DNA from: Brevibacillus fortis
GTDB lineage: Bacteria > Bacillota > Bacilli > Brevibacillales > Brevibacillaceae
Direction: 5' to 3'
Length of the DNA: 64,000 bases
Assembly: GCF_003013395.1 (NCBI RefSeq)
Contig: NZ_PXZM01000001.1
Span: 124,001-188,000, forward strand
Positions within the stretch are counted from its first letter, which is position 1. The number at the start of each line of letters is the position of its first letter. Below are positions 32,807 through 41,762 of the stretch, one piece after another. A model generated the notes under the pieces. That model had not been told where the DNA came from, searched no databases, and was given only the letters and a program-made list of their open reading frames with translations. The translations under genes were made by a program, and so were the position numbers.

Positions 32807-33891
32807 GATACTCGCTCTCCTCTACCGAACCTCAAGGAATGAAGCACTAACAAAAAAATCGGCCACAAGATCAATCCATAGGCCATATAAACGGTCACCT
32901 TGTCATAAATGTAGCGTTGTCTTTCTACAGATAATGGCCCCACAATGAATAGAAAGGAAATGATGGTCGGTACAAGCAGATGCCACAGCCGTGTCTTTTC
33001 TGCCATTTCTTCCAGACCCGTACGTGCAACCCACAAGTACCCCGTACTCGTGCTGAGAATAAGGAAGACCCAAAGACCAATCCCGAGATTTTCGATCCGC
33101 TCCAAAAAAGACAGCTCTACAGCCTTAAACAAATTCAAAATGGGATAAATGAGATTGTCCATTTGCCATTCGGAAAAATAAGATACGCTCGTGAGCAGGA
33201 TCATGACGTACAGCAAAACAACGATCCATACCCCAATCAGGACATGCTTGTGTGCCTTGTTCTTGTCTTGGATATATGGATAGAAAAACAGGACCAATTC
33301 ATACCCAAGCATGCTCGCGTAAGAATTGTGCACCGTTTCGGCAATACTGCGCCAATCTGTATGAAAAAGAGGAAAAATATGCGTCATTCCGCCCTTTTGA
33401 AATCCGTACTGCAAAAGAAAAATCATCCAACCCGTAAAAAAGAACGTTAGCAGGCAAAAACGCGCGATCAATTTGATGCCGCCGTTTGTTATGTAGACCA
33501 TGACCAATGTCAATCCAAGCAATGGCAATGTGACTGTCTGATTGCTCAGCATGGAGGTTTGCACCAGCCTGACGTATCCTTCATGGGCAGTAGATACGTT
33601 CAGAATGGCGTAGACGATAATCAGGATATTGAAACAGCGTCCCAGCCATTTTCCCAACAGCTTTTCGTGAATCCGAAAAAGATTATCCTCTGGATAACGT
33701 CGGCACAAGGCCATCATCGGAATTAGCGTTAGGCTAACGATGCATCCCAGCAAAATCGGAGACCACCACAGATTGTAGCCCATTTTACTTGCATGATGAG
33801 CCAGTCCAAGTAAATTAACCCCCACCATCGTATTCATAATCAATCCGATTACCAGGATCGGATTCAGGCTGTGAATTCTCCCTCTATCCAT
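32803..33891 (-). CDS. gerB: Germinant receptor permease-like subunit, GerB family
   Basis: The 362-residue protein has about ten membrane spans and belongs to the APC-type spore germination permease family (GerAB/GerB/YndE). Its N-terminus reads NPILVIGLIMNTMVGVNLLGLA, with the small-residue unwound helix 1 typical of the fold; later spans hold FLILSTSTGYLWVARTGLEEMAE. It is the germinant-binding subunit in the current model of GerA-type receptors. The stop overlaps gerC by four bases, and the start lies five bases after the gerA stop. This tight packing means translational coupling of the three subunits. The germinant cannot be predicted from the sequence alone. Confidence 0.9.
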   Translation of the reverse strand: MDRGRIHSLNPILVIGLIMNTMVGVNLLGLAHHASKMGYNLWWSPILLGCIVSLTLIPMMALCRRYPEDNLFRIHEKLLGKWLGRCFNILIIVYAILNVSTAHEGYVRLVQTSMLSNQTVTLPLLGLTLVMVYITNGGIKLIARFCLLTFFFTGWMIFLLQYGFQKGGMTHIFPLFHTDWRSIAETVHNSYASMLGYELVLFFYPYIQDKNKAHKHVLIGVWIVVLLYVMILLTSVSYFSEWQMDNLIYPILNLFKAVELSFLERIENLGIGLWVFLILSTSTGYLWVARTGLEEMAEKTRLWHLLVPTIISFLFIVGPLSVERQRYIYDKVTVYMAYGLILWPIFLLVLHSLRFGRGERVS

Positions 33892-33896
33892 CTCTC

Positions 33897-35297
33897 CTAG
33901 TCCTCCCCAAATGGCCGGACATGCTTTTGCTTGGCCCGGGACATGCGGTTGCGATTGACGATAAACCTCAATGGTGCACGTATGAGACTATTCATCAAAT
34001 CGGTCCATTGACGCGGAACCCCCGGGGCCATGTACGGCGTCCCGAGCGAAGTCAGATTGAGCAGATGTCCGAATAAAAACGCCAGTGCCAGCATCTGGCC
34101 ATACATACCCAATACGCCTGCCATCAAGATGAAACCATAGCGAACGAGCCGAATCGCATTACTCATCAAAAAATTGGGTGGCACAAAAGAAAGCAGTGCC
34201 GATACGGAAACAAGGACGATCAAGATATTACTGGCTAACCCCGCTTGTACAGAGGCTGTCCCGATCACGATACCGCCCACAATACCGATTGTCTGACCGA
34301 TTTTAGTCGGCATTCGTATCCCCGCTTCCCGCAGGATCTCGATGACGAGCTCAATAATGAGCACCTCGATTACGGGCGGAAAAGGCACCCGGCTGCGAGA
34401 TTCAGTCAAAATCGTCAGCAAAGCGGGAGGAAGCATTTCCGGATGATACGTCAAGACAGAGACATAACTGGATGTGAGCATAATGGTGATAAACAAACCA
34501 AAAAAGCGAATCATCCGCAGCAAGCTTGCCGTCGACCATCGATTGTAAAAGTCTTCGGGGCTGCTAAACATCTCCAGAAAGGAAGTCGGGCAGATTGCGG
34601 CATCCGGACTGCCATTTAGCATGATCACGATCCTGCCGTCCAACAAAGCGGCTGTAGCATTGTCAGGACGACCGGTCAAGCCAAACTGCGGAAACGGAGA
34701 GTACGGCTTATCCTCCAGCATTTGCTTTAAGACAGGCATCCCGACAAATCCATGGTAAATGACGTTGTCGATCCTTTTTTTCACACGTTCCACATTTTCC
34801 GCGTTCGCGATATTGTCCAAATAAATCACAGCTACCTTGTTCTGCGCCTGGGTGCCGATCGTGTAGCTCGATACTTTCAAATGGGGTGTAGCCAGCCTTC
34901 TCCGAAGCAAGGACAAATTGATCTCCAGCATTTCAACAAAGGAGTCTTGCGGTCCAAGGACGGTCGCCTCCGTCTCTGACTTCGTGATCGAGCGATGCGG
35001 GACCTGGAATGTATTTACATGCAGGATCAAATTCCTCTCCAGGAAGAACAAAATCGTATGACCGCGCAGCAAATTGCTCATCAAAGTCTCCATGTCGTCG
35101 AGCTGACACTCCTGGGCGAAAGGGAGAACCTGCAACGGCTCTCTGCCATCGGAGCGTTGCAGCGGAAGAAATACCGTCTGATAGATTTGCGAGACATCCA
35201 CCAGCGTATCGAGAAAAAAAACGTGTACCTCTTCGTCATTCATCTTCAATGACAAGCTGCTGAGGTCATCCACGTTTTGCATGCATTGCTTTACCAT
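33897..35297 (-). CDS. gerA: Germinant receptor A subunit, GerA family
   Basis: From the ATG at 35297 the protein is 466 residues, in the GerA spore-germination family. The N-terminal soluble domain (DEEVHVFFLDTLVDVSQIYQTVFLPL) is followed by GRIVIMLNGSPDAAICPTSF near residue 225 and four to six membrane spans with VEVLIIELVIEILREAGIRMP. The frame stays open to a TGA at 35420-35418, and the extra residues (KPTDWWRAQVESI..) look coding; an unusual CTG at 35399, seven bases after AAGGGGGG, could be the real start. The ATG at 35297 has only a distant GAGAGG. It leads an A-B-C operon, placed directly after the rib operon terminator. Confidence 0.85.
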   Translation of the reverse strand: MVKQCMQNVDDLSSLSLKMNDEEVHVFFLDTLVDVSQIYQTVFLPLQRSDGREPLQVLPFAQECQLDDMETLMSNLLRGHTILFFLERNLILHVNTFQVPHRSITKSETEATVLGPQDSFVEMLEINLSLLRRRLATPHLKVSSYTIGTQAQNKVAVIYLDNIANAENVERVKKRIDNVIYHGFVGMPVLKQMLEDKPYSPFPQFGLTGRPDNATAALLDGRIVIMLNGSPDAAICPTSFLEMFSSPEDFYNRWSTASLLRMIRFFGLFITIMLTSSYVSVLTYHPEMLPPALLTILTESRSRVPFPPVIEVLIIELVIEILREAGIRMPTKIGQTIGIVGGIVIGTASVQAGLASNILIVLVSVSALLSFVPPNFLMSNAIRLVRYGFILMAGVLGMYGQMLALAFLFGHLLNLTSLGTPYMAPGVPRQWTDLMNSLIRAPLRFIVNRNRMSRAKQKHVRPFGED

Positions 35298-35463
35298 ATC
35301 CGGTGTAATTTGTTCGCCTCTCCGCGCATGAGCCGAACCGATGCGCCGCTTTGCTTGTATGGACTCTACTTGCGCTCTCCACCAATCAGTCGGCTTCAGG
35401 CTAGATCCCCCCTTTTTTCAGGAAAATCTTTCTTACTTTGACCTGTCTGTGGTGATTTTATCC

Positions 35464-35495
35464 AAAAAAAGAGAACGGGAGCCGAAGCCCCCGTT
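35464..35495 (-). terminator. Intrinsic terminator of the rib operon
   Basis: aacggg (35474-35479) pairs with cccgtt (35490-35495) plus an inner gc-cgaa-gc hairpin. The minus strand runs into seven T. Confidence 0.8.
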
Positions 35496-35523
35496 GAAAT
35501 ATCTCGTTATCCCTATGAAATGA

Positions 35524-35988
35524 TTAGACGAACTGCCTGGATAGATTGGCCATTTCGATCGCTGCCGCTGCTGCTTCCCAACCTTTGTTGCCTGCTTTGG
35601 TTCCCGCGCGCTCGATGGCCTGCTCGATATTGTCTGTCGTCAATACACCAAAAATAACGGGTATCCCAGTCGTTAGCGATAGGGACGCGACTCCTTTTGC
35701 GGTCTCATTGCAAACGTAGTCGAAGTGCGGAGTCGACCCACGAATGACAGCTCCCAGCGTAACAACCGCGTCATAGCGACCGGATTCCGCCATTTTTTTG
35801 GCGATCAACGGAATTTCAAAAGCCCCCGGTACCCAAGCCACGTCTACATGCTCATCTTCTACGCCATGACGCTTCAGGGCATCGAGAGCCCCTCCGACCA
35901 GCTTGCTTACGATCAATTCGTTAAAGCGTCCTGCCACAATCCCTACACGCAAACCTGTTCCAACCAAATGTCCTTCGAATGTTCTCAT
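35524..35988 (-). CDS. ribH: 6,7-dimethyl-8-ribityllumazine synthase RibH
   Basis: The 154-residue protein is lumazine synthase: [18 protein letters not shown] near residue 22, [14 protein letters not shown] near residue 53, the catalytic HFDYVCNE (His near residue 88) and [18 protein letters not shown] near residue 115. It condenses 5-amino-6-ribitylamino-uracil with dihydroxybutanone phosphate and forms large shells. It is the last gene of ribD-ribE-ribBA-ribH, 16 bases after ribBA, and is followed by a terminator. The operon is under the tandem FMN riboswitches upstream of ribD. Confidence 0.95.
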   Translation of the reverse strand: MRTFEGHLVGTGLRVGIVAGRFNELIVSKLVGGALDALKRHGVEDEHVDVAWVPGAFEIPLIAKKMAESGRYDAVVTLGAVIRGSTPHFDYVCNETAKGVASLSLTTGIPVIFGVLTTDNIEQAIERAGTKAGNKGWEAAAAAIEMANLSRQFV

Positions 35989-36004
35989 CGCTTATTCCCT
36001 CTCC

Positions 36005-37204
36005 TTATCCGTGCAGATGAAGCAGGTGACCCAGCTTCTCTTGTTTTGTTGATAGGTAACGTTTGTTGTGCAGATGCTCCGGCATTTGAAGCGGCACCCG
36101 CTCTTCTACTGTTAATCCGTACCCGGTAAGCCCGCGGATTTTTCGTGGGTTGTTGGTCAAAAGCCGCATGCGCTGCACCCCTAAATCTCGCAAAATTTGC
36201 GCACCGATACCGTAATCTCGCAGATCAGCGGCGAACCCTAGCCTTTCATTGGCCTCAACCGTATCCAAGCCTTCCTCTTGCAGCTTGTAGGCACGCAGCT
36301 TATTAATCAAGCCAATGCCTCTGCCTTCTTGGCGCATGTACAACAAAATGCCGCGTCCGTTCACTTCGATCTGTTCCAATGCAGCGTGCAGCTGTGGCCC
36401 GCAGTCGCAGCGATGAGAGCCGAAAATATCTCCTGTCAAGCATTCCGAGTGCACGCGAACGAGCATGGGCTCATCCGGACTAATCTCTCCCTTGATGAGG
36501 GCCACATGCTCTTTGCCATCCAGCTCGTTCGTATAGGCCGCGATCCGAAAATCACCGTAGGCGGTCGGTAGCTGCACTTCAATTTCCCGTTTTACCATGG
36601 ATTCCGTCCGCATCCGATACGCGATCAAGTCGGCAATCGTAATCAGCTTGAGATCAAAGCGACGTGCGATTTCTACCAATTGCGGCAGACGTGCCATGGA
36701 ACCGTCTTCGTTCATAATTTCGCAAATGACGCCCGCTGGAATGCCTCCCGCCAAGCGAGCCAAATCAACTGCCGCCTCCGTATGCCCCGCTCTGCGCAAT
36801 ACACCGCCAGACTTCGCGATTAACGGAAAAATGTGTCCCGGTCTACGAAAATCTTCTGCTGTCCTCTGATCATCGAGCATCGCCAAGACAGTCTGGGAGC
36901 GCTCATGGGCGGATATCCCTGTATGCGTACTCCCTTCATCGATGGAAACGGTAAAAGCCGTTCCTTGCTTGTCTGTATTCGCATTAACCATCGGGTTCAG
37001 CTGCAAGCGAGCTGCGTGCTCTTCTGTCACTGGTACGCAAACGAGTCCTCTCCCATGTGTGGCCATGAAGTTGATCATTTCAGGCGTAGCCGCTTCGGCC
37101 ACGCAGACAAAATCTCCTTCGTTTTCCCGATCCTCATCATCTACCACGATAACCGCCTTACCCTGACGCAAATCTTCCAATGCTTCTTCTATACGATGAA
37201 ACAT
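36005..37204 (-). CDS. ribA: Bifunctional DHBP synthase / GTP cyclohydrolase II RibBA
   Basis: The protein has 399 residues from the ATG at 37204, after GAGGAGGGAG; the 27-residue upstream extension is a shadow of that site. The N-terminal half is DHBP synthase ([14 protein letters not shown] near residue 25, [13 protein letters not shown] near residue 155). The C-terminal half is GTP cyclohydrolase II with the zinc motif [15 protein letters not shown] near residue 255 and RQEGRGIGL near residue 300. The enzyme feeds both substrates of the riboflavin route: dihydroxybutanone phosphate and the first pyrimidine. It lies between ribE and ribH with 16-base gaps. The gene is also called ribBA. Confidence 0.95.
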   Translation of the reverse strand: MFHRIEEALEDLRQGKAVIVVDDEDRENEGDFVCVAEAATPEMINFMATHGRGLVCVPVTEEHAARLQLNPMVNANTDKQGTAFTVSIDEGSTHTGISAHERSQTVLAMLDDQRTAEDFRRPGHIFPLIAKSGGVLRRAGHTEAAVDLARLAGGIPAGVICEIMNEDGSMARLPQLVEIARRFDLKLITIADLIAYRMRTESMVKREIEVQLPTAYGDFRIAAYTNELDGKEHVALIKGEISPDEPMLVRVHSECLTGDIFGSHRCDCGPQLHAALEQIEVNGRGILLYMRQEGRGIGLINKLRAYKLQEEGLDTVEANERLGFAADLRDYGIGAQILRDLGVQRMRLLTNNPRKIRGLTGYGLTVEERVPLQMPEHLHNKRYLSTKQEKLGHLLHLHG

Positions 37205-37220
37205 GCTTTCTCCCTCCTCC

Positions 37221-37877
37221 TCACGCGAAGCCGTTTTCCTGCAAAAAGCTGAGACTGAGCCTGCCAGATTTCTCTGTACCGCCATGGTTTTGATAACCTA
37301 GCAAACGCTCCACATATTTGCCGATGACATCTGCTTCGAGATTCACCAAGTCTCCAGGTCGCTTGTCTGCAAGACTCGTATTCGCCAGCGTATGCGGAAT
37401 GATCGAAACGGTAAAACCGCTATCGGTTACGTCCACCACAGTGAGGCTGATACCATCTATGCAAATCGATCCACGGGCAATGACGTACTTCAACAGTTGC
37501 GGTTTGGCCTCAATCCTAAACACGACGGCATTCGCATTTACCTCTCGTGAAGTAACCATTCCGGTCCCATCTACATGGCCGGAGACAATATGCCCACCAA
37601 AACGGTCTCCCAGCCTCATCGCTCTCTCCAAATTAACTCGCTGTCCGCTGCGTAATTGCCGCAAGCTCGTCTTGTTCATCGTCTCTGGCATCACATCGAC
37701 GCTAAACTGACGATTTGTATAAGACGTAACCGTAAGGCAAATACCATTGACTGCGATACTATCGCCGAGCTTCACTCCTTCGAGTACCTGCTGTGCGCGG
37801 ATGACCAGTCGACTCGCCTGCTCGTTCCCTTGAATCGATTCCAACACGCCCACTTCTTCGACCAGCCCCGTGAACAT
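37221..37877 (-). CDS. ribE: Riboflavin synthase alpha subunit RibE
   Basis: The 218-residue protein has the twin lumazine-binding repeats of riboflavin synthase: [10 protein letters not shown] at the start, [13 protein letters not shown] near residue 40, [11 protein letters not shown] near residue 97, and the second repeat [15 protein letters not shown] near residue 137. It converts two lumazines to riboflavin and the pyrimidine precursor. In B. subtilis the gene is ribE (ribB in older naming). The ATG is eight bases after GAGGAGAG and 19 bases past ribD. The C-terminal extension after KYVERLL ([13 protein letters not shown]..) is slightly longer than usual. Confidence 0.95.
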   Translation of the reverse strand: MFTGLVEEVGVLESIQGNEQASRLVIRAQQVLEGVKLGDSIAVNGICLTVTSYTNRQFSVDVMPETMNKTSLRQLRSGQRVNLERAMRLGDRFGGHIVSGHVDGTGMVTSREVNANAVVFRIEAKPQLLKYVIARGSICIDGISLTVVDVTDSGFTVSIIPHTLANTSLADKRPGDLVNLEADVIGKYVERLLGYQNHGGTEKSGRLSLSFLQENGFA

Positions 37878-37896
37878 GCTCTCTCCTCCTCACTTG

Positions 37897-39003
37897 CTAC
37901 GTCTGATCCTCCCATTGGGGGTACCCGATGATTTGTACATCGCCTTTCCCGATTGGGGTGATCGTAACATTTGTCAGCTGTACCGCTTCTCCCATCGTCG
38001 CAAAGCCTTGACCACCGAATGGCGAGGGCGCGCCGCTTCCCCCGATCAGCTTTAGCGCGATATGGCTCACGACCTTTTGAATCGCTCTCGCCTGCAAAAA
38101 TGAGCCGTTTACTTCCTGCCCGCCTTCCACAAGCAATGAGGTAATCCCCAGCTCTCCCAACGTATCCAGTACCTTTTCCACGCGAATTGGCGCTTCCGTT
38201 GTGATAACCTTTACTCCTCTTGCCACAAGCAGCTCCTGCTTTTCCCTCGGGGCTGCATCTGTCGTAAAAATCCATGTCTGCGCATCTGCATTCTGGACGA
38301 CACGGGCATCCAGCGGCGTCCGCAGTTGGCTGTCCAAAATCACTCGAACTGGCTGGCGTCCAAAACGCTGCTCTTCTTGGCGCGCCGTTAGCAGTGGGTC
38401 ATCAGCGCGAATCGTCCCAACCCCAACCAGGATCGCATCGTGCTGCCTGCGCAGTTCATGCACCTCTGTCCGTGCCTCAGCTCCGGTAATCCACCGACTA
38501 TGTCCAGTGAACGAAGCGATTTTCCCGTCTACTGTACTGGCCGTCTTTACCGTTACAAATGGACGCCTTGTCTGGATGTAATGGAAAAAGACTTCATTGA
38601 GCGCCTTCGCTTCCTCTTCTCTCACACCCACTGACACTTCGATTCCCGCTGCCCGCAGCATCTCCATCCCTCGTCCTGCCACCAGTGGATTCGGATCGAG
38701 CGTCGCTACAACGACGCGTCGTACACCAACTGCAATCAACGCCTCTGCACACGGCGGTGTTTTCCCGTAGTGACTGCAAGGCGCAAGGGTCACGTACACG
38801 GTCGCACCCTGCGCTTTTTCCCCAGCCATCCGCAGGGCGTGCACCTCAGCATGGGGCTCTCCTGCACACAGATGCGCTCCCAGTCCAACGATGGCTCCAT
38901 CCTTCACAATCACAGCTCCGACCATGGGATTCGGGCTGGTTTTACCTCGTGCCGATCGTGCCAGTTCCAGCGCCAGATCCATGTACTTGCTGTCCTGTTC
39001 CAT
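37897..39003 (-). CDS. ribD: Bifunctional riboflavin deaminase/reductase RibD
   Basis: The protein has 368 residues from the ATG at 39003, after AAAGGAG; the 15 upstream residues lack a site. The deaminase domain shows the zinc motif PHAEVHALRMAGEKA (HAE, near residue 50) and PCSHYGKTPPCAEAL (PCSHxxxxPPC). The reductase domain (VDGKIASFTGHSRWITG near residue 165, ILVGVGTIRADDP near residue 195, SLLVEGG near residue 290) follows. It catalyses the second and third steps from the GTP cyclohydrolase product. It is the first gene of the operon and follows the tandem riboswitch region. Confidence 0.95.
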   Translation of the reverse strand: MEQDSKYMDLALELARSARGKTSPNPMVGAVIVKDGAIVGLGAHLCAGEPHAEVHALRMAGEKAQGATVYVTLAPCSHYGKTPPCAEALIAVGVRRVVVATLDPNPLVAGRGMEMLRAAGIEVSVGVREEEAKALNEVFFHYIQTRRPFVTVKTASTVDGKIASFTGHSRWITGAEARTEVHELRRQHDAILVGVGTIRADDPLLTARQEEQRFGRQPVRVILDSQLRTPLDARVVQNADAQTWIFTTDAAPREKQELLVARGVKVITTEAPIRVEKVLDTLGELGITSLLVEGGQEVNGSFLQARAIQKVVSHIALKLIGGSGAPSPFGGQGFATMGEAVQLTNVTITPIGKGDVQIIGYPQWEDQT

Positions 39004-39046
39004 ACCGCACTCCTTTCTGTTCCAACATTCCAGCCAAGCACAACAC

Positions 39047-39080
39047 AAAAAGCCCTTGAAACCTCATAGCGTTTCAGGGC
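39047..39080 (-). terminator. Riboswitch B expression-platform terminator
   Basis: On the minus strand gccctgaaac (39080-39071) pairs with gtttcaagggc (39062-39052) with one bulge, then TTTTTG. It lies between riboswitch B and ribD. Confidence 0.85.
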
Positions 39081-39140
39081 ATAGGGAAAGAAGCCTTGCC
39101 TCATCCGTTTTCTAAAAAAAACAAATGAAGAAAGCATAAA

Positions 39141-39279
39141 AATCTTCTTCCATCCGGACTGTACCGTCGGCTCTGGGCTCTCACCAGATCAGTCGCTTCC
39201 TACGTGGTCAGCGAGTCGCGGGCTCAGACGTCCGTACGTCATTACCGCCGGTCAGGAATTTCACCTTGCCCTGAAGATT
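39141..39279 (-). ncRNA. FMN riboswitch B (ribD-proximal)
   Basis: The minus strand carries the conserved RFN element: P1 aatcttc (39279-39273) closes with gaagatt (39147-39141). Inside are the conserved blocks aaattcctgaccggcggt, gagcccgcgac, a variable P-stem, ctggtgagagcccagagccg and ccgacggtacagtccggatg. FMN binding folds the downstream terminator at 39080-39047. The loop near ctggtg..ccag differs from the usual sequence but keeps stem and loop length. Confidence 0.9.
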
Positions 39280-39292
39280 GTCGCTATGAAGT

Positions 39293-39336
39293 TTTACGAA
39301 AAACAAAAACGCCCGTGAATCATATACTCAGGGCGT
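39293..39336 (-). terminator. Riboswitch A expression-platform terminator
   Basis: On the minus strand acgccc (39336-39331) pairs with gggcgt (39314-39309), with additional inner pairing, and is followed by TTTTTGTTTTTC. It lies between the two FMN aptamers. Confidence 0.85.
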
Positions 39337-39396
39337 CGAGAAAGAAGCCTTACTTCAACCGTCTTTTCGAAAAAAACAGCGAAACAGGCCATTCCA

Positions 39397-39546
39397 AATA
39401 CCTTCTCCCATCCGGACTGTACCGTCGGCCTTGGATTTGCACCAAGTCAGTCGCTATCAACTACTTCGATAGCGAGTCGCGGGCTCAGACGTGCGTTCGT
39501 CATTACCGCCGGTCGGGAATTGCACCCTACCCTGAAGGCTGGTATT
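39397..39546 (-). ncRNA. FMN riboswitch A (promoter-proximal)
   Basis: A second complete RFN element: P1 aatacc..cttc (39546-39534) closes with gaaggtatt (39405-39397). It contains the conserved blocks caattcccgaccggcggt, gagcccgcgactc, ttggtgcaaatccaaggcc and gacggtacagtccggatggg. Its aptamer is closer to the family consensus than B. It lies just after the extended -10 promoter and before its own terminator. Confidence 0.92.
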
Positions 39547-39557
39547 CAGTTATGCAA

Positions 39558-39566
39558 AGTATAGCA
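39558..39566 (-). promoter_or_regulatory. Extended -10 promoter of the rib operon
   Basis: On the minus strand TGc-TATACT (39566-39558) lies about 15 bases before riboswitch A. A poor -35 region is compensated by the TGn extension. Confidence 0.55.
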
Positions 39567-39610
39567 CATTTTTCGCTATTGTCTGTAATCATTTACTGGA
39601 GAAGTGCACT

Positions 39611-40279
39611 TTACCCTTGCTCGCACTCTTCGAGGACGACAAGGATTTCTTTTAAATCCCTTATGTAAGCCCTAGGCACTACGCCATTTCGCTTCATATC
39701 CAGCTCATTTCCTTGATACGCTATAAATGCAACTTGTCCGTCGCAGGCCGCCTTCCCATCGATCCAGGAATCCCCGATCATCGTCCATGCGGAAGCAGGC
39801 CAATCCGGCTTGCGATTGCGGATATAGTGAATGCCCGATGCAGATGGCTTCAAGGTTGTCATCTGCTCGCGGGCGACGATCTCATCAAAGTAGGATGCGA
39901 TTCCCGTCTCGTTTAGCGCCTCCTCTGCGGCGGCGTAGGCATTGTTCGTCAGAATATAGAGCTGGTAGCTGCTCTTCAACTGCTCTAGCACTTCTACTGC
40001 ATGATTCTCCAAAACAGCCCCGTGCATCCCTTCCTTCTCGATGGCGGTTACAGCATCCCACATCGTTTGCTCTAGCTCACTCGTCATTTTCGCTGATTGA
40101 CGACCGATCTCAATGAGTTGGGATGCTGTATGATTCTGCCACTCGAGTGTCGGAGGAACGATCCCATTGTCCACCCACAATTGAAAAATGGCCCGTTTCA
40201 TCTCGGCAAAGTTGATTCTGGATTGTAGCAAGGTATTATCCATATCGAAAATAATGCCTTTTTGAAAGGTTCTGCTCAT
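39611..40279 (-). CDS. HAD family hydrolase
   Basis: The protein has 222 residues from the ATG at 40279, after AAAAGGAGG. HAD motifs are present: GIIFDMDNTLL (motif I, with two Asp, near residue 12), YILTNNAYAAA (motif II), the Lys in MTTLKPSASGIHY (motif III) and IGDSWIDGKAA (motif IV, near residue 178). The helical cap lies between motifs I and II (subclass I). It resembles small phosphatases such as phosphoglycolate or pyrimidine-nucleotide phosphatases, but the substrate is unknown. Its ATG overlaps the stop of the YdbC-like gene by four bases, so the two are one operon. Confidence 0.82.
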   Translation of the reverse strand: MSRTFQKGIIFDMDNTLLQSRINFAEMKRAIFQLWVDNGIVPPTLEWQNHTASQLIEIGRQSAKMTSELEQTMWDAVTAIEKEGMHGAVLENHAVEVLEQLKSSYQLYILTNNAYAAAEEALNETGIASYFDEIVAREQMTTLKPSASGIHYIRNRKPDWPASAWTMIGDSWIDGKAACDGQVAFIAYQGNELDMKRNGVVPRAYIRDLKEILVVLEECEQG

Positions 40280-40818
40280 TTTGCGCCTCCTTTTTTGACA
40301 ACACGCCATGCTGGTTCAAGAATGACGGAATAATCTGGTGGTTGCTCATTCTCGTTGACTTGGCTACTATCCTTTTTCCACAGCGACGCGGACAAATACT
40401 CAATGCTGTTCTTTTGGCTTTGAGCAACGACTCCTCCCAGCATGGCCTCGGTCGCTGACATCCCGTCTTTGGCACAAACTACGCGAAGAATTTCCCCGTT
40501 CTCTAAAACATCTAGGATATTTCGTTCATCCATATCCACGATCTTTGAGAAAAGCTTTACCGATATGGCTTCATACGTTTGGCACTGCCCTGACTGATGA
40601 AAAATCGGATCGTGGTACTTCTCCATGAAGGCTTGATAGTGATGGATGTCCTCCCAAAAAGCAAGGATGCAGGCCTCCAAAGGCTGATCCTGATTCCATC
40701 CGCCTATTTGTCCAAGAAAGCCTTCTATTCCTTCTAACGGTCTCCATTTTTCCTGCGCGAGGGAAAACGTTTGTTTTTGACTCTCCGTTACTTTACACGT
40801 AATCCATTTGATCAACAT
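40276..40818 (-). CDS. ydbC: YdbC family protein (DUF4937)
   Basis: The protein has 180 residues from the ATG at 40818, seven bases after GGGAGG. The N-terminal ~95 residues (MLIKWITCKVTESQK, then GFLGQIGGWNQDQPLEACILAFWEDIHHYQAFMEKYHD) match the ABM-like DUF4937 domain of YdbC, a dimeric alpha-beta fold related to antibiotic-biosynthesis monooxygenase-type proteins. The C-terminal part (ERNILDVLENGEILRVVCAKDGMSA) may be a second domain. No function is proven. The gene precedes the HAD hydrolase with a four-base overlap, so the two probably act in one process. Confidence 0.7.
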   Translation of the reverse strand: MLIKWITCKVTESQKQTFSLAQEKWRPLEGIEGFLGQIGGWNQDQPLEACILAFWEDIHHYQAFMEKYHDPIFHQSGQCQTYEAISVKLFSKIVDMDERNILDVLENGEILRVVCAKDGMSATEAMLGGVVAQSQKNSIEYLSASLWKKDSSQVNENEQPPDYSVILEPAWRVVKKGGAK

Positions 40819-40849
40819 ATCCAAGCCTCCCTCCTACGATCATTTGCAA

Positions 40850-40878
40850 AAAAGAAAAACGACAGCTATACACTGTCG
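40850..40878 (-). terminator. Intrinsic terminator of the AT-rich lipoprotein gene
   Basis: On the minus strand cgacag (40878-40873) pairs with ctgtcg (40865-40860), followed by TTTTTC. The same stem core recurs at 48067-48095 and 48869-48900. Confidence 0.65.
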
Positions 40879-40963
40879 CTCTTCTCCAACCACTACGGAT
40901 TATCCTGCTCATCGAACTTGGCACCTAACCTGCTGCTATAAATGTTCTACTAGATTGTTCCTT

Positions 40964-41740
40964 TTACTTCGGACTGGGGAAAGATGTAAAAGTAACACTA
41001 GGTAAAGAATTTGCTAAATCAATAAATTTTTGCTTGCTTACATTACCAGAAACAACAATAGTATTTTCGGTATCAAAGTAATACAGATAGCCATTTTTAA
41101 AATAATCCTTACCTATATAGGCTTCGTTTCCATTTTTTAATAAAATCTTTTCCCGATCAGAACTGGGCGTAAAAGGGAAACGGTTATACACGGTTATCGT
41201 AACGATCTCTGTTTCGTTTGCGAATACCCATATACTCGTTTCTTTATCTGGTAAACCCATTTTAGTTGCGTTGAACTTTTCGAAAGGTAATTGTAAACCC
41301 TCTTTATCGCCAAACTCCGTATTCCCCAGCAACCTAACCAGTCCATAAACTCCCCAACTAGCTGAGGGATTATGTTCATACAAAAAAACGGCAAAATTGT
41401 TTTTTCCCTCTGGAGAACGTATAGCCACTATACTCTTTTGTCCGAGGGACGTTTCGAAAATGACAGAATCCTTCTTAGGAAATTCTGTTGTTCCATCTTT
41501 AAATCCTACCTCGTATTGATGGACAACAGCTTCAGAAGGAGAAGAGACATTTTGAGGTGGATCAACAACCTTTACCCACTCCACTTCTTTTAATGCATGA
41601 TCCTCCGGTTTAGGAGCTGCAGTATTATTAGGCAGCACTTTGTCGTTCTGATTGGTAAGTTCCGTTTCCTGGCACCCTAATAAGAGGCTACATACAGCTA
41701 GGAGCAATATAGGTATTAGGAGTTTATTTCTCATTCTCAA
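40964..41740 (-). CDS. AT-rich lipoprotein of unknown function
   Basis: The 258-residue protein has a lipobox (SLLLGC, Cys near residue 23) after a basic start, so it should be a membrane-anchored lipoprotein. The mature part has no recognised motif apart from a DUF4367-like look (a C-terminal DTENTIVVSGNVSKQKFIDLANSL stretch often seen in anti-sigma-factor or sporulation lipoproteins). It is more AT-rich than its neighbours. The start is a TTG at 41740, five bases after AAGGAG, with an ATG two codons later as the alternative. A frameshifted gene remnant lies directly upstream on the same strand. Confidence 0.65.
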   Translation of the reverse strand: MRMRNKLLIPILLLAVCSLLLGCQETELTNQNDKVLPNNTAAPKPEDHALKEVEWVKVVDPPQNVSSPSEAVVHQYEVGFKDGTTEFPKKDSVIFETSLGQKSIVAIRSPEGKNNFAVFLYEHNPSASWGVYGLVRLLGNTEFGDKEGLQLPFEKFNATKMGLPDKETSIWVFANETEIVTITVYNRFPFTPSSDREKILLKNGNEAYIGKDYFKNGYLYYFDTENTIVVSGNVSKQKFIDLANSLPSVTFTSFPSPK

Positions 41741-41762
41741 CTCTTCTCCTTCTTAGCAGTTA

